From assembly GCF_000013345.1 (NCBI RefSeq), contig NC_007777.1, forward strand, positions 3,038,001-3,102,000: a stretch of DNA of 64,000 nucleotides, in the 5' to 3' direction. The translations under genes were made by a program, and so were the position numbers. Of this stretch, positions 1-8,700 are shown piece by piece; position 1 is the first letter of the stretch, and each line of letters starts with the position of its first letter. The notes under the pieces were generated by a model. It saw nothing but the letters and a program-made list of their open reading frames with translations, did no database searches and had not been told where the DNA came from. Source of the stretch: Frankia casuarinae (GTDB taxonomy: Bacteria > Actinomycetota > Actinomycetes > Frankiales > Frankiaceae).

Positions 1-2
1 AC

Positions 3-2372
3 CCGAGCGCCACGGCGATCTCCCTGTTCGCCCGACTGGGTCAGATGCTGCTGGTCGGCATGCCGGCCGACGGCGCCCGCACCGCCGTCGAGCTGCTGTC
101 CGTCTTGGCCCGGTCGCTGGCACAGGTTCTGGGCGGTGGCCTTCGGGGCAGGCTGCAGCCACCTGCCGCCGACACGGGCAAGCCCGGTCACCTCATCGAG
201 GTCAGCCAGTACCTCGACGTCAGCCGGCGCCTCGACGTCGGTCAGCTCCGGGAGATCGCCGACGTCTTCGCCGCGTTCCCGGGCTGCGACGCCCTTGTCG
301 CGCAGGCAGCGGCCGCGGAAGTGATCGCCGGCATCATCGCGGCGACTTCAGCCGGCGCGCCCGCGGATCGCCTCGCCGAGTTGCGCGCCCGCCTCGCGGA
401 CGCCGACCAGGCCTGGGCCGACAGCAGTGCGCAGCTACCGCCACCCCCGCGGGCCATGGGCACGCAGCTGTTCGCCCACGGCTGGCAGCTGTTCGCGGGA
501 GTCACCGGGGACCGGTCCGCCGCCCGGCTCGCCGTGGCACGCTCCCAGGCGGTCCTGGACTGGTTCGACGGTCCTGACCACCCGATGTGGCCGATGGTCG
601 TCATGACCGCCGCCCGCGCCCGGCGACTGCGCGGCGAGCCCGGCGACCTGCCCGGAGGTCGCCGCCTGGCGCTGCGAGCCCTGCGCGGGCACGCCTGGCT
701 CGTGCTGCTGCAGTCGGGCACCCGAGACGCGCTGGAGGTCGCCCGCGGGGCGGCGGCGGATGCCCGGGTGGTGCTGGAGTGGTGTGTCGAGGACCTGCGG
801 GGCGGCGACGAGCAGGCCCGCGACGACCTGGTGACCGCCGTGGAGGCCGGCCGCGGCCTCGTCCTGCACGCGGCGGTGACCACCCGGTCGGCCGCGGAGC
901 AGCTGCGTGAGCTTGGGCATGCCGACCTCGCGCAGGCCTGGGCAGCCGCAGGCCTCGAACCGGCCGAGGCCGACCCGGCTGCGCAAGGCCCCGGCTGGTT
1001 CGCCGACGGGGCCGAACGGTCCGCGCTGCGCCGGGCTGTGCTGGCGGCGCTGAGCGAGTCCGCCGCCGGACCCGACAGCCTGCTGCTTCCACCCAGCATC
1101 GGCGAGATCCGCGCAGCGGTGGGCACGCACGGCTCCGACGCACTCGTCTATCTGGTCCCCGGCGTCGACCGGCCCGGGCATATCATCATCATCCCGGCTG
1201 ACGGGACCAGACCGGTGGAACATGTCGAGCACCCGGGGCTCGTCAGCGCCGACGACTCCCCCATGGGCCGGTACCTGGCGGCGTACGCGGGTTGGCGCCA
1301 GGCTGCAGGCGGTGAGGGTGCCAGGCAGGGTGTGGCCGAGCCAGCGGCCGCGTTCGCGGCGTCGCGCGCCGCGCTGGCGGCGTGGCGCGCTGCGCTGGCG
1401 GAGCTCACCGAGTGGGCGGGTCGCATCGCCGAGGTGCTGCTGGACCGGGTCTCGGCTGTCGCGGCCGACACCACCTGGCCGACCTTCGTAATCACCTCGG
1501 TGGGGGTGCTCGGCCTAGTGCCCTGGCACGCCGCCGTGCTGGACGTCGAGGCGCCCGGTCATCAAACCGGCGGCGGCACCCGGCTCGCCCAGCGGGCGAC
1601 GGTGTCCTACATCCCCTCGGCCCGGCTGTTGTGCCGGACGGTCGCGATGCCCGCCGCTGCCGACGGCGACGTGCTGATCGTCGGCAATCCGGTGGGCGCG
1701 GCGTCCCACCCTGCCGGTGACGCCGCCTGGCATCTACCATCGGCCTTCTACCCCCGCGCCATGCTGCTGGGCGGGGGGCCGTCCCGGTCGGGCCGCGAAC
1801 CGGCCACGGTGGCGGGCGCGGGGGCGTCCGGGGACGGGACGCCGGCCGAGGTGCTCGCCTGGCTGCGCCGGCCAGGCGCCCGCCGCCTAGTGCTCCACCT
1901 GGCGTGCCACGGCTTCGCCGTCCCCGCGGACCCGGCGGCGTCGCATCTGGAGCTCGCCGACGGACGGCCGCTGACCGCCCGCGAGCTGCTGGCCGAGCAG
2001 AGCGCCGCCACCCGCGTCGAGCGGGTGTTCCTCGCTGCCTGCTCGACCAACGTCACCGGTGCGGACTACGACGAGGCGTTCAGCATCGCGACCGCGTTCC
2101 TCGCCGCCGGCGCCCGCACCGTGTACGGCTCTCTGTGGGATCTGCCGGACAGGTACACGGCCACCATGATGTTCGTGTTGCACCACAACCTGGTCGTGGA
2201 GGACTGTTCACCGGCCGAGGCCATGCAGGCCGCCCAGGACTGGGCGCTGGACCCCTACCGGACGGCGCCGGCCACAATGCCCGGCCCGGTCGCCGCGGCC
2301 ATGGTGGACGACGCGTGGCTCCCCTTCGTTGACCCGGCCGCCTGGGCCGGGCTCGTCCACCTTGGCGCCTGA
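3..2372 (+). CDS. CHAT-domain (caspase-like) protein, 5' end outside window
   Basis: The C-terminal third is a CHAT domain, a caspase-fold cysteine protease. The histidine sits in LACHGF near nt 1908 and the cysteine in AACST near nt 2040, the two catalytic motifs of the family; a CHAT-type GSLWDLPD motif follows. The first 500 or so residues are helical and Ala/Arg rich, like TPR-type sensor regions, but I cannot name a domain there. The first ATG is at 45, but the frame is open to the window edge with sensible codons (PSATAISLFARLGQ), so the true start is probably upstream. In bacteria such proteins are often effectors of conflict systems (family knowledge). It converges on the minus-strand gene ending at 2396, only 23 bases away. 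Catalytic assignment is firm; substrate and partner are unknown. Confidence 0.85.
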   Translation, partial: PSATAISLFARLGQMLLVGMPADGARTAVELLSVLARSLAQVLGGGLRGRLQPPAADTGKPGHLIEVSQYLDVSRRLDVGQLREIADVFAAFPGCDALVAQAAAAEVIAGIIAATSAGAPADRLAELRARLADADQAWADSSAQLPPPPRAMGTQLFAHGWQLFAGVTGDRSAARLAVARSQAVLDWFDGPDHPMWPMVVMTAARARRLRGEPGDLPGGRRLALRALRGHAWLVLLQSGTRDALEVARGAAADARVVLEWCVEDLRGGDEQARDDLVTAVEAGRGLVLHAAVTTRSAAEQLRELGHADLAQAWAAAGLEPAEADPAAQGPGWFADGAERSALRRAVLAALSESAAGPDSLLLPPSIGEIRAAVGTHGSDALVYLVPGVDRPGHIIIIPADGTRPVEHVEHPGLVSADDSPMGRYLAAYAGWRQAAGGEGARQGVAEPAAAFAASRAALAAWRAALAELTEWAGRIAEVLLDRVSAVAADTTWPTFVITSVGVLGLVPWHAAVLDVEAPGHQTGGGTRLAQRATVSYIPSARLLCRTVAMPAAADGDVLIVGNPVGAASHPAGDAAWHLPSAFYPRAMLLGGGPSRSGREPATVAGAGASGDGTPAEVLAWLRRPGARRLVLHLACHGFAVPADPAASHLELADGRPLTARELLAEQSAATRVERVFLAACSTNVTGADYDEAFSIATAFLAAGARTVYGSLWDLPDRYTATMMFVLHHNLVVEDCSPAEAMQAAQDWALDPYRTAPATMPGPVAAAMVDDAWLPFVDPAAWAGLVHLGA

Positions 2373-2395
2373 GCGCGTACCCGGGCCTGGGCCGC

Positions 2396-4201
2396 TCAGG
2401 GCTGGTCGGCCTCGATCAGGGGAGCCCAGCGGTCCGGGTTCTCCCGATAACGGTTGAGGTAGCCGCGGACGGAGGCGACGCTCAGATTGAACAAATCACC
2501 AATCGTTGCCCGGCTGTCGACCCGGCCCGGTTCGCCCCAGGGCCGGGCGGGGCAGATCTCGGCGGGGTCCACCTCCAGCCGGCTGGCCCGGGTGCCGCAT
2601 CGTGGTGCGGCGTCCAGGTTGGCAGGGTCGAACGTGATGCAGCGGCCGGTCGGGGCGTGCTGAGGCTCGATGGTGTCGCGCGTGATCTGGCCGGGGCCGC
2701 GCACGGCGCGGGCCGCGAGGATCTCCGGCGCCCGGCGCAGCGCCGACCGCGGGCCCGTCCAGTCCGCGCTGTTCCTGATCTGCGCCCGCAGCGCGCGGAT
2801 CACCGGCTGCCGCGACGTCCACAGCGGCGGCAGTGCCGCCGCCACGAGTTCCTGCGGGTCGAGGCGACCCGCGTCGAGGGATATCGCCGCCGCGATCCGG
2901 CGGCGCAGCGCAGTTCTCATCGCCGCGACGTCCGCCGCGTCCGGTTCCAGCGGCCGCGCGGGGCTCGCCTGCGGGTCGGCGACGGCGAGCATCACCCGGC
3001 GCAGCCGGGAGAGTAGCAGGTACAGGTCGTCATCACCGCCGACCCGGAACTGGTCGACGGCCCGCGAGCCGCACACCCAGTTGGCCAGCACCGCACGGTC
3101 CGCCCGGTTGGTGCCGGCGGTCAGCACGCCCAGGACCCGGTCGGCCAACGCGTCCACCGCGATGATTCGGGTCAGCACCCGCGTGTCGTCCCCGGGCGCC
3201 AGCGCCGGCGGCAACGTCTCCAGCTGCACGGAGGCGATCTTCTTGTTCGCGGTAAGCCAGCCACGGCCCAGACCTCTGGTGAGCCGTCGGAAGACCACGT
3301 CGGCCTGCGGCTGCACCGCAGCTCCGGCACCAGCCGCGGGTGATCCACCGGGCCTGCCGACGCTCTCATCGCCATCGCGGTCGGCACTGCGGTCGATGAT
3401 GTCTGCCGCGGCGGCGAAGTACATCGCCGCGTCGAAACCCTCGTTGCCGTCGAACCGGTGTCGACGGCGGCGGGACATCTCCCGTCGGGTCCACTGCGCG
3501 ATCTCCTGCACGTACGCGGCGACCTCGGCCAACGGCTCGCCGCGCGCGCCGTCTTCGCGCAGTTCGCGCGCGGCGCAAGCATAGGCCGCGAGCTGCACCA
3601 GGAAGCGGCGGTCACCGACGACGGGCAGGGGAACGTCCGGCAGCGGCGTGTCGCCGGCCTCGTACGCGGCGGCGAGCTCCATCCCACGGTCGAGGATCTG
3701 CGCCGCCAGCTCAACCGTGGTGCGCTGCGGGCCGGCCGGGTCCGGCCGCTGGCAGGCCGCGACGGCGCTGACGAGAGTCAGGTGCAGCGGCCACTCCGCG
3801 CGCTCGGTGGCCAGGGCGGTTCCCGCCCGGTACGCCTGGTCGATCGCTCGGATGAGTGGCACCGGATCCTTCTCGGCCACGACGAACGCGGCGGGGACGG
3901 CGAGGCCGGGCACCTGCAGATAGGTCCGCAACCAGCTCGCCGCGCGCCCTGCGACGATGTGCACGCCCTCGTTGCCCCGGGTGCGGGTGAGCACGCAGAG
4001 CGCCAGCAGCTCGTGCTGGTCGGGCGGGATCGACTGCGGCCACAGAGCGCAGACCTCCTCCGCGCGCACCACCATCCGGTGCAGCAGGTCGTCGAGACCG
4101 TTGCCGCTCGCCAAGACGCGGTCCAGGTCGTAGGAGTCGAGCTGGGCGAGGACGGCGCGCGCGGCGCGTTCCAGCTGCGCACGGTCGGGCAGGTCAGTCA
4201 T
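2396..4201 (-). CDS. Unrecognised 601-aa protein beside the CHAT gene, HTH-like C-terminus
   Basis: No family is recognised. The protein is mostly alpha-helical with no signal peptide or membrane segment. The middle has an acidic Gly-rich linker (DRDGDESVGRPGG). Near the C-terminus there is a Cys-containing patch (GRCITF, PRCGTR, EICPAR). The last 40 residues (RATIGDLFNLSVASVRGYLN) read like a helix-turn-helix. I chose the ATG at 4201 (MTDLPDRAQLERAARAVL); the open frame runs further upstream but only as an Arg/Gly-rich shadow overlapping the next gene. The gene follows the 4305-5339 gene on the same strand, so the two are probably co-transcribed and face the CHAT gene tail to tail. A role as sensor or adaptor of the CHAT protein is inference only. 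Confidence 0.7.
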   Translation of the reverse strand: MTDLPDRAQLERAARAVLAQLDSYDLDRVLASGNGLDDLLHRMVVRAEEVCALWPQSIPPDQHELLALCVLTRTRGNEGVHIVAGRAASWLRTYLQVPGLAVPAAFVVAEKDPVPLIRAIDQAYRAGTALATERAEWPLHLTLVSAVAACQRPDPAGPQRTTVELAAQILDRGMELAAAYEAGDTPLPDVPLPVVGDRRFLVQLAAYACAARELREDGARGEPLAEVAAYVQEIAQWTRREMSRRRRHRFDGNEGFDAAMYFAAAADIIDRSADRDGDESVGRPGGSPAAGAGAAVQPQADVVFRRLTRGLGRGWLTANKKIASVQLETLPPALAPGDDTRVLTRIIAVDALADRVLGVLTAGTNRADRAVLANWVCGSRAVDQFRVGGDDDLYLLLSRLRRVMLAVADPQASPARPLEPDAADVAAMRTALRRRIAAAISLDAGRLDPQELVAAALPPLWTSRQPVIRALRAQIRNSADWTGPRSALRRAPEILAARAVRGPGQITRDTIEPQHAPTGRCITFDPANLDAAPRCGTRASRLEVDPAEICPARPWGEPGRVDSRATIGDLFNLSVASVRGYLNRYRENPDRWAPLIEADQP

Positions 4202-4304
4202 GGTCTCCGCGTTCCTTGCCGATGCGGCGTACGTACGTGTCGATGCCGGAGCGTGGCGCCGCCCGCGGCGGCCCGGTGCCCGCCGGCGGCCCCTGACGGG
4301 CAGG

Positions 4305-5339
4305 TCACGGCCCTGCGCCATCTGGATCGGTCACCCGGACCCGGACAGCGGGCAGCTGCGCCAGGACGACGGTGATCGTGAGCTGGGCCCGCAGCGTTCC
4401 GTCGGGGTGCGGCGCAAGCGGCGTCCAGATGCCGCTGCCGTTGTCGAACGAGACCTCGACCGTTCTCGGCCAGGCGGCGAAGTCCCCTTGGCCGCCGACG
4501 GCGCCGACGGAGGTTTCCGGGCGACGGCGGGCCACGACATGCACCTCCCCGGCGTGGATCTCCCAGTCCAGGGTGCGTTCGATGCCGGCGAGCCCGGCGA
4601 GGTCGCGTGGGATCTCCCAGCGGCCACGGGCCGCCTCCGCGCGGTGCGCCGACTGATCGGAGGCCCCGCCCGGCTCGGCCGGATCGTCCCCGCGCTGCTG
4701 GGGCCCGTCCGTGGCGTGCATCGGCCCGAGGCCGGAGTTGCCGCCCATCATTCCCAGGCTCGCGGCCCCGGGAAGGTCCACGTCGGCATCGCGTAGCTCG
4801 TCCACCGCGAGCAGCGCCCACAGCCCGCCGTCCCACGAGCCGGACCGCGGCCGCCGATCAGCTGCGTCGATCGGGAGGTCCGCATCCGGCTCTGTGGTCG
4901 CGGTCGATTCCTGGCCGGCGGCGGCCCTGTGCGAGGCCAGCACCTGTTCCCGGTAGGGCGCCCAGGCCAGGGCCAGCGCATCTAGGACCCGCAGATCCAG
5001 CCGGGCCCACCGGCTGCGCGGTGGCCCGGCGAGCACCTGTTCGGCGACGGACACGACACTCGCCCCCAGCAGCTCGCGCAGATCCCCAGGGATACGCCGT
5101 CCCATGGTCCGGACACCGATGAAGACCGGCGGCCCGTCCGGATCGTCGGCCACGAACGCGACCCGCAGCCCCGGGCGCACGTCCGCCTCCATCGTCTGCT
5201 CCACGGTCAGCAGGGTGAACTGTAGACGGCCGCGCCCGCGCCGGCCCGGGGTCTGGTCGACGTAATCCACGCGGGCAAACCCGTCCCAGGCGAGCGGACC
5301 CGTCTCCGTGCCGAGCCCAGGTCTCCGTGCGACGTCCAT
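4305..5339 (-). CDS. Hypothetical 344-aa protein, first gene of the two-gene minus unit
   Basis: Unrecognised soluble protein. The N-terminal half has beta-strand-like stretches (RLQFTLLTVEQTMEADV, LRVAFVADD, PPVFIGVRT) ending in a helical segment around residues 80-130. The C-terminal part has further strand-rich blocks (ERTLDWEIHAGEVHVVARR, RTVEVSFDNGSGIWTPL, LRAQLTITVVLAQLPAVRVRV), suggesting two beta domains joined by a low-complexity Ala/Gly/Asp linker. Start taken at ATG 5339 (MDVARRPGLGTETGPL); an ATG five codons upstream at 5354 is equally possible. The next gene begins 104 bases downstream on the same strand. The pairing with a CHAT protein suggests, but does not show, a defence or programmed-response locus. 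Confidence 0.65.
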   Translation of the reverse strand: MDVARRPGLGTETGPLAWDGFARVDYVDQTPGRRGRGRLQFTLLTVEQTMEADVRPGLRVAFVADDPDGPPVFIGVRTMGRRIPGDLRELLGASVVSVAEQVLAGPPRSRWARLDLRVLDALALAWAPYREQVLASHRAAAGQESTATTEPDADLPIDAADRRPRSGSWDGGLWALLAVDELRDADVDLPGAASLGMMGGNSGLGPMHATDGPQQRGDDPAEPGGASDQSAHRAEAARGRWEIPRDLAGLAGIERTLDWEIHAGEVHVVARRRPETSVGAVGGQGDFAAWPRTVEVSFDNGSGIWTPLAPHPDGTLRAQLTITVVLAQLPAVRVRVTDPDGAGP

Positions 5340-5677
5340 AGCTGCCGACCTCATCTCCCGACGTGAGGCGCCGTTACCAGTGCCGACCCTGACACAGGCA
5401 CTGACGGACGGTGGAGGGCGGCACCGGGCCGGCCGCCCACCAGCGCGGGGAAAACGCCGGGGTTTTCGTCCGCCGCCGGTGCTCACGGTGCAGGCCGCCG
5501 CCGACGAGTGCCGTGTTCACAGGCAGCCGTCCGTCAATCCCAACCAGCGGCCCACGTTTCGCGGGCGCACCGCCTGGTGCCGACCGACCGGTCGACGCCC
5601 GGTCACCGAACGGCCGGACGGTCACCTGACCCGCCGCCCGTCGGGTCCGCCACGACGCGAGGAAAGGCATCCGGACC
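5340..5677. other. Divergent intergenic region, 338 bp
   Basis: This stretch lies between divergent starts at 5339 (minus) and 5678 (plus) and must hold both promoters. The only structure I see is a short inverted repeat, GAAAAC at 5450-5455 and GTTTTC at 5462-5467, with a 6-base loop. No RNA gene or credible ORF is seen. Confidence 0.5.
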
Positions 5678-6388
5678 GTGGATCTCCTGCACCAGCTCCC
5701 CACACCAGACGATCTCGCCCTCACCTACCTGATAAAGATCTTCGGTCCGGCGGCGCTGATCGTCCTGCTGTTCCAGCTCTACCTCCTGGTGAACTCGTGG
5801 ATCTCCACGGCGAACGCCGGGCGGCGAGGCCTGCGCCGGGTGAGTGGGCAGGTGCGGCGCCTGCTCCAGATCGGCTGGGCAGCCCGGGCGACCGCAGTCG
5901 GTGCGGTCCTCGGCGCTGCGGCGCTGCTGGTCGCCTGGGTGGCGCTGTCCTCCACGATGGGCTACGGGGCGAGCTACCTGATCTTCGCGAACATCCCCCT
6001 CAGTGGCCCCCGGCTGCATCCGTTCCTGTCCTGGAACCACAACGACTCGGTGCACGCCTACCACGTGTGGGGATCACTGACGGTCGCGGTCGTGGCAGTG
6101 ACTGCCGGCCTGCGCCGGCGTTCGGCCGAGACCGCCGGAGTCATCTTCGCGCTGCCCTGGATTCTCTTCGGCGTCCTGATGGCTCTCTTCACGGTCGCTT
6201 ACGGGCTGGTGGGCGCCTACAACTGGTCGAATCACCGGGGCTTCCAGGTCGACGTCTACGGCGTACAGGCAAGCCCGGTCACGCCGTTCGTCCTGACCGT
6301 TGTCTCCGCCGCCTACGTCCGGGCGGCCAGCGCCATCGGACGACTTCCCGTAACCGTGGTCGCCCTGGTCACCCGGCTGAGCGCCTAA
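5678..6388 (+). CDS. Predicted multi-pass membrane protein, function unknown
   Basis: A 236-residue protein beginning with GTG at 5678, chosen because a GAGGAAAGG ribosome site lies 11 bases upstream. Hydrophobic segments suggest about five membrane helices: residues 18-40 (IFGPAALIVLLFQLYLLV), 65-88 (TAVGAVLGAAALLVAWVALS), and around 125-140, 148-172 and 200-225. There are no recognisable catalytic motifs. The aromatic stretch between helices 2 and 3 (SSTMGYGASYLIFANIP) probably faces outside. The next small membrane protein starts 116 bases downstream and may share its transcript. Confidence 0.7.
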   Translation: MDLLHQLPTPDDLALTYLIKIFGPAALIVLLFQLYLLVNSWISTANAGRRGLRRVSGQVRRLLQIGWAARATAVGAVLGAAALLVAWVALSSTMGYGASYLIFANIPLSGPRLHPFLSWNHNDSVHAYHVWGSLTVAVVAVTAGLRRRSAETAGVIFALPWILFGVLMALFTVAYGLVGAYNWSNHRGFQVDVYGVQASPVTPFVLTVVSAAYVRAASAIGRLPVTVVALVTRLSA

Positions 6389-6504
6389 TGGGCGAGCCCA
6401 CGCAGCGGGCCGGCCCAACTCCGCCGAGCCCCGTCCGTCCGGGCCAGGAGGACGGCACCCTCTCGCCTTTCAGATCATCCGGAAGAAGAAGCAGGAGATT
6501 CATC

Positions 6505-6825
6505 ATGAGCGGCGCCATCGTTTTCCTTCTGTGGTTCGTGGGCGTTGTTGTCGGAGCCACCGTCGTCCGGGCCCGAGCCGGACTCCCGACCATGCGGAAG
6601 CTCGGGCCGTCCGAGCTGGAAGGAGGGTACGGATGGTTCGCGACACGCATGGTCCTGGTCTGCTTCTGGCCGGTCACCCTGGCCGTCTGGCTGGCGCGTC
6701 GGATGCCCCCGCCTACGGTCCGTTTCGAACGTGACCAGCGCGGCGGATTTCGCCGCGTTCCGGCGGACCAGCCCGCCGCCAGCCGCACCGTACCGCCGGT
6801 GGCGCCCTCCTCCGACGACCGCTGA
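6505..6825 (+). CDS. Small membrane protein, 106 aa
   Basis: ATG at 6505 follows AGCAGGAGATTCATC, a good ribosome site. It has two hydrophobic helices: residues 3-22 (GAIVFLLWFVGVVVGATVV) and about 45-65 (FATRMVLVCFWPVTLAVWLA). The tail is basic and Pro-rich, likely cytoplasmic (VRFERDQRGGFRRVPADQP). The family is not recognised. It sits between the 236-aa membrane protein and a secreted protein, all on one strand, so it may be the middle of a three-gene unit. Confidence 0.6.
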   Translation: MSGAIVFLLWFVGVVVGATVVRARAGLPTMRKLGPSELEGGYGWFATRMVLVCFWPVTLAVWLARRMPPPTVRFERDQRGGFRRVPADQPAASRTVPPVAPSSDDR

Positions 6826-6922
6826 ACCAGGCGCAACCACCCGCCGGGACGCACCACCCGGTCAGCTCACATCGCTTTTCATCGGCAATTACCCGGTTCC
6901 CAGCGAGCGAGAGAGTTCACTC

Positions 6923-7576
6923 ATGCGCACAGTTCCGCAAATACTGCGCTCGGCCGCGGCCGCGCTGGTCGGCATACTGACCTTCGCCGGTGTCGCGCTC
7001 GTCGCCCCGTCGGCCGCGTCCGCTTCCACGCCGGATCCGGAGGTCTGGGTCGGTGCCCCGGTGGCGGGAACCTGGACCTCCGACCCGGCCACCCACCACT
7101 TCCTGTTCCACGACCAGGACCAGGGCGACTGGTCCGGCGACATATCCGCCGCTCCCGGAGCTGCGGTGAAGGTGTTCGTGGCGCCCCAGGCCGGCGGCTA
7201 CCCGGTGGCCACCCGGGTCGACCAGATCGGTGAGGCCTGCCGTTACGGCGGCGGCGGAAAGTTTGTGAACGTGGGAATCTACGTCAACGAGCGCCGGACA
7301 GGTTCCGTCACCTACGGACACCTCGTTCCCGCCGCGAACCTCGCCGTGGGCCAGTGGATCAATCGCTGGGACTCGACCGTCGGCGCGGTGGCCACCGGCC
7401 TTCCCCGCGATGCCGGCTGCTGGACCGGCGAGCACGTGCACATGCAGTCGTACAACGTCCACAACTACTCGTGCTTCAACCGCGGCTACCGCCTCGGTTC
7501 GCCGCTGAACCCCACGAACTTCGTGAGTTTCGTGGGGGGCAGCCGCGGCACCCGGCAGCGCCAGGCCTGCCCGTAG
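6923..7576 (+). CDS. Secreted protein resembling a degenerate M23/LytM domain
   Basis: The protein has 217 residues with a clear Sec signal peptide: basic start, hydrophobic core ALVGILTFAGVALV, likely cut after SAASA near residue 35. The mature part keeps the outline of an M23 (LytM) metallopeptidase: a His-rich segment HHFLFHDQDQGDW where the H-x-x-x-D pair usually lies, TYGHL in place of YAHL, and GEHVHMQ, the H-x-H motif. Five cysteines near the C-terminal half suggest disulfides. Whether it still binds zinc or cuts peptidoglycan is unclear. Start taken at ATG 6923, 9 bases after GAGAGAG. A stem-loop at 7611-7642 follows. Confidence 0.6.
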   Translation: MRTVPQILRSAAAALVGILTFAGVALVAPSAASASTPDPEVWVGAPVAGTWTSDPATHHFLFHDQDQGDWSGDISAAPGAAVKVFVAPQAGGYPVATRVDQIGEACRYGGGGKFVNVGIYVNERRTGSVTYGHLVPAANLAVGQWINRWDSTVGAVATGLPRDAGCWTGEHVHMQSYNVHNYSCFNRGYRLGSPLNPTNFVSFVGGSRGTRQRQACP

Positions 7577-7610
7577 CCACCGCGCCGCGGAATACGGAAT
7601 ACGGAGCGTT

Positions 7611-7642
7611 CTCCATCTGGGTCTTTCCGATTCGAGATGGAG
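7611..7642 (+). terminator. Stem-loop after the secreted M23-like gene
   Basis: CTCCATCT at 7611-7618 pairs with AGATGGAG at 7635-7642, an 8-bp perfect stem with a 16-base loop, 35 bases past the stop codon. There is no T-run, as is usual in high-GC actinobacteria. It could also be the edge of an old insertion. Confidence 0.35.
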
Positions 7643-7740
7643 CAAGATCGGCTATCGACGATCGGCTGGTTTGATCAACCATTGCCGTTCCGGCTACTAC
7701 GCTCGGTCGTGGTCCATCGACCGTCGGGATGCGGGCTGAG

Positions 7741-7950
7741 ATGACCATCCACGCCTATGTGGCCAGCATCCGAACTGGGCAGGTGCTGGTGGTCGACCCG
7801 CTCGCGGGTGTCGTGAGCGCCGCCATCGGAGTCGGCGTGCTCCCCTTCGGAGTGGCGGTGGCTCCCGACGGCAGCCGTGTCTACGTCACCAACTTCGGTG
7901 GGAACGACGTGTCCGTCGTCGACACGGCCACCGGGGCCGTCACCGGCTGA
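7741..7950 (+). CDS. Single YVTN beta-propeller repeat protein, probably truncated
   Basis: The 69-residue frame (MTIHAYVASIRTGQVLVVD) contains one and a half YVTN beta-propeller repeats: GVAVAPDGSRVYVTNFGGN followed by DVSVVDTATGAVTG. Full propellers need five or more repeats, so this is either a remnant whose 3' part is lost or a fragment that cannot fold alone. It stops at TGA 7948-7950 without recognisable continuation. Start could also be 7729. Confidence 0.45.
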   Translation: MTIHAYVASIRTGQVLVVDPLAGVVSAAIGVGVLPFGVAVAPDGSRVYVTNFGGNDVSVVDTATGAVTG

Positions 7951-8340
7951 CGCCCCAGTCACCGGCTGACCGCCGCCGTGAGAGTGATCGTCGTGCCGAT
8001 GGCCCCCGAACCCGGGGGGTTCACGGTAGTGCCACGACCTGTGTCCACAGGTCCTCGGTGTTGCGGATCTTCGCCAGGGCCTTCCTCGCGCCGGACGAGG
8101 AGGACAGCGCTCCTTCCTAGCCGTCCTTCAACAGGTAAAGCTTCTGCCCACACGCGAGCGGAAGGAGCCGGACGGCCCGCGTTCGCCTGCCATCTTTCTC
8201 TGCCGCGCGGACATTAGACTCTTTCAAGGAAATTGTGCCCGTGGTTCAGTGAACCTGGCGGACGGGTACCAGTGCAGCCACGGTAACAAACATGGTCAAC
8301 GACCTCCGGTCGGTCCTCTCCTGCGAAAGCGAGACCTCTG
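7951..8340. other. Intergenic region before glbN, 390 bp
   Basis: No complete gene. The minus strand at about 8030-8110 gives a short sensible stretch (RKALAKIRNTEDLWTQVVAL, then a stop) that may be the tail of a lost gene, but I cannot assign it. The last 120 bases, relatively A/T-richer, should contain the glbN promoter; no known operator is evident. Confidence 0.35.
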
Positions 8341-8700
8341 ATGAGTATCTACGACACTATCGGCGGCGCGACGGCCGTACAGGCCGCGGTCGACGATTTC
8401 TACGTCCGGGTGACGGCCGATCCCGTTCTTGCACCCCTCTTTGCCAACCGGGACCTGCCCCGTCTCAAGGAACACCAGCGAGCGTTCATCGCCGCGGTGA
8501 TCGGTGGTCCCGAGGTCTACCGGGGTCGGGACATGGCCGCGGTACATGCCACGCTCGGCCTCACCGACGCCCACTTCGACGCGGTGGTGGACCATCTGCT
8601 CGCGGCGTTGACCGGCCTCGGTGTCCCGACGGAAACCACCGGCCAGATCGGAGCGGCCCTCGCCCCGCTGCGTTCCGACGTCGTCACGATATCGAAGTAG
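8341..8700 (+). CDS. glbN: Group I truncated haemoglobin (HbN)
   Basis: The 119-residue protein matches truncated haemoglobin group I over its whole length: YDTIGGATAVQAAVDDFY (helices A/B with the B10 Tyr in DFY), KEHQRAFIAAVIGGPEVYRG, and RDMAAVHATLGLTDAHFDAVV, in which the His of AVHATL is the proximal haem ligand. Proteins of this group bind O2 and detoxify nitric oxide by NO dioxygenation (family knowledge). Frankia is known to make such globins, which suits an aerobic nitrogen fixer exposed to NO in nodules. The gene is alone on its strand, with no reductase partner adjacent. Confidence 0.93.
   Translation: MSIYDTIGGATAVQAAVDDFYVRVTADPVLAPLFANRDLPRLKEHQRAFIAAVIGGPEVYRGRDMAAVHATLGLTDAHFDAVVDHLLAALTGLGVPTETTGQIGAALAPLRSDVVTISK

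Noticed and set aside
242-1232. Long minus-strand frames opposite the CHAT gene
   Set aside because: Arg/Ser/Ala-rich translations without motifs or ribosome sites; typical antisense shadows of a 70% GC gene.
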